Source: Actinomycetota bacterium (GTDB taxonomy: Bacteria; Actinomycetota; Actinomycetes; Nanopelagicales; Nanopelagicaceae). Taken from it: DNA of 23,769 bases. This document shows positions 9,116 through 14,544 of this stretch, piece by piece. The translations under genes were made by a program, and so were the position numbers. Positions within the stretch are counted from its first letter, which is position 1, and the number at the start of each line of letters is the position of its first letter. The notes beneath the pieces were generated by a model. That model saw only the letters and a list, made by a program, of their open reading frames with translations, was not told the origin of the DNA and made no database searches. The DNA is taken from NCBI GenBank assembly GCA_947503395.1, contig CANNDP010000006.1:1-23769 (forward strand). The letters are read 5' to 3'.

Positions 9116-9128
9116 GCAGAGTAAACAG

Positions 9129-9161
9129 AAACTCTAAGTCTAAAGTTGAGAATTAGGGTTT
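9129..9161 (+). promoter_or_regulatory. 33-bp dyad immediately upstream of the ftsZ ribosome binding site
   Basis: Centred on G9145, 14 of 16 mirrored positions can pair: 13 Watson-Crick and one G-T. The outer arms are AAACTCTAA (9129-9137) and TTAGGGTTT (9153-9161). Inner pairs continue to the centre with mismatches only at 9138/9152 and 9142/9148. The dyad ends exactly where the Shine-Dalgarno begins. It may be an operator for a dimeric regulator, or a leader RNA hairpin that affects ftsZ translation. The symmetry is seen directly; the function is inferred. Confidence 0.7.
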
Positions 9162-9170
9162 GGAGAGAGG
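9162..9170 (+). promoter_or_regulatory. Ribosome binding site that sets the ftsZ start
   Basis: GGAGAGAGG at 9162-9170 (the T at 9161 belongs to the dyad) lies eight bases before GTG 9179. It is the strongest SD in the window and decides between GTG 9179 and the upstream TTG at 9146, which lies at the centre of the dyad. Confidence 0.8.
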
Positions 9171-9178
9171 CGAAAAAA

Positions 9179-10306
9179 GTGGCAACACCACAGAATTATT
9201 TAGCAGTCATCAAAGTTGTTGGAATTGGTGGCGGCGGAGTTAATGCAGTTAATCGCATGATTGATGCGGGGTTAAAAGGCGTTGAGTTCATTGCGATTAA
9301 TACTGATGCGCAAGCTCTTCTGATGAGTGATGCTGATGTGAAATTAGATATTGGAAGAAAATTAACTCGCGGTCTTGGTGCAGGTGCTGCGCCAGAAATT
9401 GGTAAGCAAGCAGCAATTGATCACACTGAAGAAATTGAAGAAGTACTTCGTGGCTCCGATATGGTCTTTGTTACTGCAGGAGAGGGCGGCGGAACTGGAA
9501 CTGGCGGAGCGCCAATAATTGCAAAGATTGCTAAAGATGCCGGAGCGCTAACAGTTGGCGTAGTAACTCGTCCATTTAGTTTTGAAGGTAAACGCCGCGC
9601 GATGCAGGCAGATGAAGGAATTGAAAACTTAAGAAAAGAAGTTGACACGCTAATTGTTATTCCAAATGATCGCCTTCTTTCAATCTCTGATCGTTCTATC
9701 TCAGCACCTGAGGCCTTTAAGACAGCAGATCAAGTTTTGCTCTCTGGCGTTCAAGGTATTACTGATTTAATCACCACACCAGGTTTGATTAATCTTGACT
9801 TTGCTGATGTAAAGAGCGTTATGGATGGCGCTGGTTCTGCTCTAATGGGAATTGGATCTGCAAGAGGTGAGGCAAGAGCTACTAGAGCTGCTGAGCTTGC
9901 AATCTCATCACCACTACTTGAGGCATCAATTGATGGAGCACATGGCGTTCTTCTCTCAATTGCTGGTGGGTCAGATTTAGGTCTATTTGAAATTAGCGAG
10001 GCAGCAGAGCTGGTTGCAAAGTGCGCACACCCTGATGCCAATATTATCTTTGGAACAGTTATCGATGACGCGCTAGGTGATGAGGTACGAGTTACCGTAA
10101 TTGCTGCCGGCTTTGATGGGGGAGCGCCAAAGAGACTCTCTGTTCCAGTGATCTCAACTGCTGCCTTAAATGGTCAAGCAGATCCAATTGCGGCAAATGA
10201 TCCAATCGCTGTTGCAATGGATACACCAGTGACTCCAAGAAGAAAGATAACTTTTGAAGAGTTAGTGGCTGAAGATGAGATTGATATCCCTGATTTCATG
10301 AAGTAG
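9179..10306 (+). CDS. ftsZ: Cell division GTPase FtsZ
   Basis: Tubulin-like GTPase that forms the cytokinetic ring at mid-cell. Starting at GTG 9179 gives 375 aa, beginning ATPQNYLAVIKVVGIGGGG after the initiator, which matches actinobacterial FtsZ. The GTP-binding loop GGGTGTG is at residues 103-109. The T7 synergy loop contains N205, D207 and D210 in NLDFAD, so GTP hydrolysis on polymerisation should be intact. The variable linker is short, and the C-terminal peptide EIDIPDFMK is the predicted docking site for SepF and membrane partners. sepF lies about 1.4 kb downstream. The gene is preceded by a 129-nt leader with a strong dyad, so it is probably regulated separately from the upstream wall genes. 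Confidence 0.97.
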   Translation: MATPQNYLAVIKVVGIGGGGVNAVNRMIDAGLKGVEFIAINTDAQALLMSDADVKLDIGRKLTRGLGAGAAPEIGKQAAIDHTEEIEEVLRGSDMVFVTAGEGGGTGTGGAPIIAKIAKDAGALTVGVVTRPFSFEGKRRAMQADEGIENLRKEVDTLIVIPNDRLLSISDRSISAPEAFKTADQVLLSGVQGITDLITTPGLINLDFADVKSVMDGAGSALMGIGSARGEARATRAAELAISSPLLEASIDGAHGVLLSIAGGSDLGLFEISEAAELVAKCAHPDANIIFGTVIDDALGDEVRVTVIAAGFDGGAPKRLSVPVISTAALNGQADPIAANDPIAVAMDTPVTPRRKITFEELVAEDEIDIPDFMK

Positions 10307-10317
10307 TAAGCAGTTAA

Positions 10318-11001
10318 ATGTCGAGGTCGCTCTTTACCTCGCGCCATGGCGGCTTAAGTAGCAATGAATTTGAAAGTTTTAATCTAGCTCTCCATGTTGG
10401 CGATGATGCAAATACTGTTGAATCAAATCGAGATCTGCTGGCTAAAGAACTTGGCATAAAGCGAAGCGAATTATTCTTTATGAACCAGGTTCATGGTTCA
10501 AGAGTTGTTGAAATTGATGAAAGCTCTACTTATCTAGATGAACCAGAGGCCGATGCCTTATTTACTAGAAGAAGTGGCATCGCCCTTGCTGTTTTAACTG
10601 CAGATTGCATACCACTTCTCCTCTCCTCTCCCTCTGCTATCGCTGCGGTGCATATTGGCAGAAAGGGACTTATTGCAGGAGTTCTAGAGGCAACGCTAGA
10701 TAAGTTTGAAAGTTATGGGATCACTTCAAGTCAGATCAGCGCGCTCCTTGGGGCGTCAATTTGCGGCACCTGTTATCAGGTAAGTCTTGAAATATATCGC
10801 CAGGTTGTAGACCAGATAGAGCAGTGCGCAACAGATGAGAGTAAGAGATGTCTTGATTTAGAGGCAGGGGTAATTTCGATACTTAAAAGCAGGGGAATCA
10901 CCTGGAGCTCAAGAGGTGAGTGCAGTAAACATAGCCCTGGATATTTCTCCTTTCGTAGAGATAACAAAACTGGAAGGCAGGCAGGAGTGATTATCAGATG
11001 A
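10318..11001 (+). CDS. pgeF: Peptidoglycan editing factor PgeF (YfiH/laccase-domain family)
   Basis: A 227-aa member of the YfiH/DUF152 family, described in E. coli as an enzyme that keeps incorrect residues out of the stem peptide, and historically annotated as polyphenol oxidase. The metal-site residues are present: H59 in NQVHG, C97 in TADCIPLLL and H112 in AVHIGRKG, with GASICGTCYQV further on. It lies 11 nt after ftsZ, as is usual in actinobacteria. No strong SD is seen before the ATG. The stop overlaps yggS as ATGA. The family call is firm; the exact substrate in this organism is inferred. Confidence 0.9.
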   Translation: MSRSLFTSRHGGLSSNEFESFNLALHVGDDANTVESNRDLLAKELGIKRSELFFMNQVHGSRVVEIDESSTYLDEPEADALFTRRSGIALAVLTADCIPLLLSSPSAIAAVHIGRKGLIAGVLEATLDKFESYGITSSQISALLGASICGTCYQVSLEIYRQVVDQIEQCATDESKRCLDLEAGVISILKSRGITWSSRGECSKHSPGYFSFRRDNKTGRQAGVIIR

Positions 11002-11678
11002 GCGCTAGGCAGATAGAGATAAAGCGCGCTTTAGATGATGTCCGTGCTGAGTTAAGACCTGGGGTTGAGTTAATAGTTGTTACTAAGAACTTTCCAATTA
11101 GCGATCTTGAGATTCTGTACTCTCTTGGCGAGCGTCAATATGGAGAGAATCGAGAAAATGAGTTGAGCCCTAAGGCAGAGGCTCTGCCAAAGGATATTGA
11201 TTGGCACTTTCAAGGAACTATTCAGAGCAATAAATTAAGAGCAATAGTTTCAGTAGCTAGCTATATCCACTCACTTGATGAGCTACGCCATGCATCTAAA
11301 ATCTCAGAGCTAGCCCTGGAGATGGGCAAGAAGCAGAGCTGCTTTATTCAGGTTAATTTAGATCCAGAAGAGTTCGCCAAACAAGAAAGTAATCGAAGCG
11401 GGATAAGCGCAGAGGAATTTGAAGCCTTTGCTGAGAGCCTGCTAAAGCTTGCTGGAGTAGAAATTGTTGGAGTGATGGGGGTTGCTCCTCTAAATGAAGA
11501 TCCTCGGCCAGGCTTTGAAACCCTAAGGAATTTGAGTCAAGAACTTTTGAAAGTCGCTCCAAATGCTGGCTTTATCTCATCGGGAATGAGTGGGGATTAT
11601 CAGATTGCAATGGAATATGGCGCGACACATATCAGGCTCGGCAGCTCAATCCTCGGCCCAAGAAGGGTGGGCGAGTAA
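10998..11678 (+). CDS. yggS: Pyridoxal 5'-phosphate homeostasis protein (YggS/PLPBP family)
   Basis: 226-aa PLP-binding protein with an alanine-racemase-like barrel fold, thought to buffer free PLP rather than catalyse a reaction. The PLP lysine is K30 in VVTKNF. Other family motifs are YGENRENEL, WHFQGTIQSNK, and the C-terminal phosphate-binding region SSGMSGDYQIAMEYGATHIR followed by LGSSILG. The ATG overlaps the pgeF stop as ATGA, implying coupled translation. The TAA stop is also part of a -10-like hexamer for sepF. The ftsZ-pgeF-yggS-sepF order is conserved in actinobacteria and firmicutes. Confidence 0.92.
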   Translation: MSARQIEIKRALDDVRAELRPGVELIVVTKNFPISDLEILYSLGERQYGENRENELSPKAEALPKDIDWHFQGTIQSNKLRAIVSVASYIHSLDELRHASKISELALEMGKKQSCFIQVNLDPEEFAKQESNRSGISAEEFEAFAESLLKLAGVEIVGVMGVAPLNEDPRPGFETLRNLSQELLKVAPNAGFISSGMSGDYQIAMEYGATHIRLGSSILGPRRVGE

Positions 11679-11681
11679 AAT
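11676..11681 (+). promoter_or_regulatory. Putative -10 element of a leaderless sepF transcript
   Basis: TAAAAT overlaps the yggS TAA stop and ends six bases before the sepF ATG. No Shine-Dalgarno precedes that ATG (the spacer is TTCTTCC in the last seven bases). A transcript starting at the A of ATG would be leaderless, a common mode in actinobacteria. No good -35 is visible. Confidence 0.4.
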
Positions 11682-11687
11682 TCTTCC

Positions 11688-12137
11688 ATGTCTAATGCCT
11701 TAAGAAAAATGACCAACTATCTCGGTCTAACCGAAGATGATGGAACTAGCGAAGTTGCAACACCTAAAAACAGAGTTGCCCCAGTTAAGCGTGAGAACAA
11801 ATCACTAACTGTCGCTCCATCTATGACTAGCGCTGCAAAGAGCGTAGATGCTGCTCCAATCGATCGCATCGTGACTATTACTCCTAGGTTTTATAGTGAG
11901 GCTAGAGCAATTGGTGAGTATTACCGCGAAGGAAATCCGGTAATCATGAACCTTAGCGATATGGAAGAGTCAGAGCGCAAGAGATTAATTGACTTTGCAT
12001 CAGGTTTGGTTTTCGGTCATGCTGGAACTATTGAGCGCGTAACTTCAAAAGTCTTTCTTCTCTCGCCACCAAATGTGATGGTCAGTTCAGAAGATAAGAC
12101 GGCAGCTGCTAACGCTAGCCTCTTTAACCAGAGCTGA
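11688..12137 (+). CDS. sepF: Cell division protein SepF
   Basis: 149-aa FtsZ-associated protein that tethers the Z-ring to the membrane and bundles filaments; it is the main membrane anchor in actinobacteria, which lack FtsA. The N-terminus (MSNALRKMTNYLGL) is a plausible amphipathic membrane-binding helix. A charged linker of about 45 residues follows. The SepF core, about residues 58-137, contains ITPRFYSEARAIGEYYREG, VIMNLSDM, RLIDFASGLVFG and VFLLSPPNV. It starts 9 nt after yggS with no SD, so either coupling or leaderless initiation is used. Its partner FtsZ is encoded three genes upstream. Confidence 0.94.
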   Translation: MSNALRKMTNYLGLTEDDGTSEVATPKNRVAPVKRENKSLTVAPSMTSAAKSVDAAPIDRIVTITPRFYSEARAIGEYYREGNPVIMNLSDMEESERKRLIDFASGLVFGHAGTIERVTSKVFLLSPPNVMVSSEDKTAAANASLFNQS

Positions 12138-12143
12138 TTTAAT
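12138..12143 (+). promoter_or_regulatory. Putative -10 element before yggT
   Basis: TTTAAT (5/6 of TATAAT) begins at the base after the sepF stop and ends six bases before the yggT GTG, which has no SD. It fits a leaderless start but could be chance in this A/T-leaning sequence. Confidence 0.25.
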
Positions 12144-12149
12144 TCTGCT

Positions 12150-12428
12150 GTGATAAATATCAGCAGTTGGATTGTTCTTGCTTTAAATCTCTTTCTCTTT
12201 GCGCTATTTGCTCGTTTAATTCTGGATTATGTCAGGATGTTTCGTCCGGGCTGGCGTCCAAGGGGAATAATTCTTCCAGTTGCTGAAATCATCTACATGA
12301 TTACTGATAAACCGCTCGGTTTTATTCGCAGATTTATCCCGCCTCTTCGCATGGGACCTGTGGCACTTGATCTCTCATTTATTGTGCTCTTCTTTGGAAC
12401 ACAAATTCTTATCGCTTTCATTCGATAA
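12150..12428 (+). CDS. YggT family membrane protein
   Basis: 92-aa integral membrane protein of the YggT family. Two hydrophobic segments flank a conserved basic loop: the first spans about residues 7-28 (WIVLALNLFLFALFARLILD) and the second about residues 71-91 near the C-terminus. Between them lies YMITDKPLGFIRRFIPPLR, the family's conserved core. The biochemical function is unsettled; in chloroplasts and bacteria YggT-like proteins are linked to cytochrome assembly, nucleoid or osmotic phenotypes and cell division. It starts with GTG and no SD. In many actinobacteria the next gene is divIVA, which is absent here. Confidence 0.88.
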   Translation: MINISSWIVLALNLFLFALFARLILDYVRMFRPGWRPRGIILPVAEIIYMITDKPLGFIRRFIPPLRMGPVALDLSFIVLFFGTQILIAFIR

Positions 12429-12435
12429 AACTTCC

Positions 12436-12446
12436 CCCTTTAAGGG
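12436..12446 (+). repeat. 11-bp perfect palindrome upstream of kynU
   Basis: CCCTTTAAGGG is symmetrical around T12441, eight bases after the yggT stop and just upstream of the proposed kynU -35 box. It cannot fold as a hairpin because the centre is one base. It could be an operator half-pair or chance. Confidence 0.35.
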
Positions 12447-12450
12447 CAAC

Positions 12451-12480
12451 TTCTCAAGAACCTAACTCCTGACCTAGACT
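12451..12480 (+). promoter_or_regulatory. Putative kynU-kynA promoter giving a leaderless transcript
   Basis: TTCTCA (12451-12456) and TAGACT (12475-12480) are separated by 18 bases. The -10 box fits TANNNT, the usual actinobacterial pattern, and ends seven bases before the kynU ATG. No usable Shine-Dalgarno is present. The 59-nt gap after yggT is the longest in this half of the window apart from the ftsZ leader, which supports an independent promoter. Confidence 0.45.
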
Positions 12481-12487
12481 CAAGGTT

Positions 12488-13753
12488 ATGGAACGCAGCC
12501 AAGCGCAAGCTTTAGATGCTCAAGATGAGTTAGGTAAGTTTCGAAATCAGTTTGTCATTACTGATCCAGATACTTGTTATCTAGATGGTAATTCTCTGGG
12601 CCGCCTACCTCATGCCACAGTTAAAGCCATTAGCGACTTTCTCACCCAAGAGTGGGGGCCAAAAGTAGTTACCGGCTGGGAGCATTGGATTGATGAGGCT
12701 CAAACGGTTGGAGATTTGATTGGTAGAAGCGCTCTTGGAGCAGGGCCGGGTCAAGTATTGGCCTGTGATACAACTTCAGTAAATCTTTATCAATTAGCGC
12801 TAGCAGCTATTAAGGCAAGGCCGAATAGAAAAACGATGATAATTGATGCAGCTAATTTCCCAACCGATCGTTACATCATGCAAGGAATTGCCAAGAGTCT
12901 AGGTTTGAACCTGATCACAATTAATAATGAAGATAGCGCCATTAGTGAAAATGAATTGATAACACCAGATTTACTTAAATCTTATCTATCAGATGATGTG
13001 GCCTTAGTTTCACTTCAAGTCGTGCAATATAGATCAGGTGCTAGACAAGATATTAAAACTCTTACGGAATTAGTAAAGAGTTATGGCGCTTTGATGCTTT
13101 GGGATGCAGCTCACGCGGTTGGATCAGTAGTCCTTGACTTTGATAGAAATGGTGTAGATCTTGCAGTTGGGTGCACCTATAAATATGGAAACTCAGGTCC
13201 AGGCGCTCCTGCCTGGCTCTATGTTTCAAAAGGAATCCAGAAAGAGCTGCAAGTTCCAATTCAAGGCTGGTTTGCCCAGCGAGATCAATTTGCTATGGGT
13301 GCAAATTTTGAGAAGGTTGAAAGTATTAGAGGTTTCCAAATAGCAAGTCCTTCACTGATGGGATTGCGATGCATAAAGAGCGCATTTGCGATGATTGAAG
13401 AGGCTGGAATTACTGCAATCGAAGCAAAAGCAGCTAGCGGAACTCAAATGATGATTGAACTCTATGAAAAGTGGTTAGCGCCTCTTGGATTTACCTTAAA
13501 TACGCCAAGGACCGCAAGTAAACGCGGCGGCCACATTTCTCTCTGTCATCCAGAGGCAAGCAAAATCGCAATTGCGCTGCGCAAATATGCCAATGTAATT
13601 CCAGACTATCGCGCTCCAAATTCAATTAGAGTTGCAATTTCGCCTTTGGTTAACTCCTATGTTGAGGTTTATGACGGATTTCAAAGAATTAGAGATTTAG
13701 TCAGTACCCGCCAATATGAAAAGATTGATGAAGGGCAGGTTCGAGTCACATGA
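12488..13753 (+). CDS. kynU: Kynureninase
   Basis: PLP-dependent hydrolase that cleaves L-kynurenine (or 3-hydroxykynurenine) to anthranilate (or 3-hydroxyanthranilate) and alanine. 421 aa, a usual length for the fold-type I family. The N-terminus has YLDGNSLGRLP, with EWGPKVVTGWEHWID next and LLACDTTSVNLYQL-like sequence as the PLP-phosphate region (here VLACDTTSVNLYQL). The Schiff-base lysine is K232 in CTYKYGNSGPGAP, and LMLWDAAHAVGSV holds the PLP-contacting aspartate. RGGHISLCHPEA and PDYRAPNSIRVAISPL close the C-domain. It overlaps kynA by ATGA. It sits where divIVA is expected in an actinobacterial dcw cluster. No compositional difference from the neighbours is evident by eye. Confidence 0.94.
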   Translation: MERSQAQALDAQDELGKFRNQFVITDPDTCYLDGNSLGRLPHATVKAISDFLTQEWGPKVVTGWEHWIDEAQTVGDLIGRSALGAGPGQVLACDTTSVNLYQLALAAIKARPNRKTMIIDAANFPTDRYIMQGIAKSLGLNLITINNEDSAISENELITPDLLKSYLSDDVALVSLQVVQYRSGARQDIKTLTELVKSYGALMLWDAAHAVGSVVLDFDRNGVDLAVGCTYKYGNSGPGAPAWLYVSKGIQKELQVPIQGWFAQRDQFAMGANFEKVESIRGFQIASPSLMGLRCIKSAFAMIEEAGITAIEAKAASGTQMMIELYEKWLAPLGFTLNTPRTASKRGGHISLCHPEASKIAIALRKYANVIPDYRAPNSIRVAISPLVNSYVEVYDGFQRIRDLVSTRQYEKIDEGQVRVT

Positions 13754-14544
13754 GTGAAAATCACGATGCTGCACTGACCTATAGCTCTTACTTAAAAGTA
13801 GATGAACTTCTAAAACTTCAGCAACCTCTCTCAGAAGGCCCAGAGCATGACGAGTTATTATTCATTGTCATTCATCAAACCTATGAACTCTGGTTTAAAG
13901 AATTGATTCACGAATTTCTTGCCGCTCAGAGAAGTCTTGAATCAGGTGATACCCATTACTCACTCTCCATTCTTGGTCGAATCAGGACCATTATGAAGAT
14001 ATGCGTTGCTCAGATAGACATTCTTGAGACGATGACACCACTTCAATTTAATTCATTCCGTGATCGCCTCGGGGCATCCAGCGGCTTTCAATCGGCGCAG
14101 TTTCGGCAAATTGAAGCAATTCTTGGAAGACGTGATCCAAAGGCTGCAGCACACTTACTACCTGCAGATAAGAAGTTCGTTGAAGATTTGATGAGCTCGC
14201 CATCGCTCTGGGATAGCGCACTTAGATATGTAGATAGCAGAGGTTTTAAAATTGCAACAGAAATACTGAATCGAGATTTTAGCTTGGCTTATCAAGCAAA
14301 CGATAAAGTGCAAGAGGCGCTCCTTGATCTTCACAGAAAAGATCCGGAAGGATCTCTTATCTGTGAGCGTTTGGTTGATATAGATGAGGGCTTGCAAGAG
14401 TGGCGCTACCGCCATGTAAAGATGGTTGAGAGAACTATTGGACATAAGAGTGGAACTGGTGGTTCAAGTGGCGCTAGTTATCTTGCTTCAACTTTATTTA
14501 ATCCAGTATTTCCTGATCTCTGGCAGATTAGAAGTAAGTTCTAG
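13750..14544 (+). CDS. kynA: Tryptophan 2,3-dioxygenase
   Basis: Heme-dependent dioxygenase that opens the indole ring of L-tryptophan to give N-formylkynurenine, the first step of the kynurenine pathway. 264 aa, within the bacterial range. H42 in VIHQTYELWFKEL corresponds to the distal active-site histidine. H222 in EWRYRHVKMVER corresponds to the proximal heme ligand. GTGGSSGASYL near the C-terminus is the substrate-carboxylate loop. The ATG overlaps the kynU stop. The TAG stop shares the CTAG palindrome with the stop of the convergent ileS. The intermediate formamidase (kynB type) is not in the window. The call is secure. Confidence 0.95.
   Translation: MSENHDAALTYSSYLKVDELLKLQQPLSEGPEHDELLFIVIHQTYELWFKELIHEFLAAQRSLESGDTHYSLSILGRIRTIMKICVAQIDILETMTPLQFNSFRDRLGASSGFQSAQFRQIEAILGRRDPKAAAHLLPADKKFVEDLMSSPSLWDSALRYVDSRGFKIATEILNRDFSLAYQANDKVQEALLDLHRKDPEGSLICERLVDIDEGLQEWRYRHVKMVERTIGHKSGTGGSSGASYLASTLFNPVFPDLWQIRSKF

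Noticed and set aside
9146..9178. TTG at 9146 as the ftsZ start
   Set aside because: It lies in the middle of the dyad without an SD; GTG 9179 follows a strong SD and gives the expected actinobacterial FtsZ N-terminus.
12436..12446. CCCTTTAAGGG as a terminator hairpin after yggT
   Set aside because: The centre is a single base, so no loop can form, and no T-tract follows. It is kept only as a possible operator-like palindrome.
12488..14544. kynU-kynA as a recent foreign insertion on a mobile element
   Set aside because: No inverted repeats, integrase, tRNA or compositional break is visible by eye; the exchange, if any, looks old and gene-for-gene.
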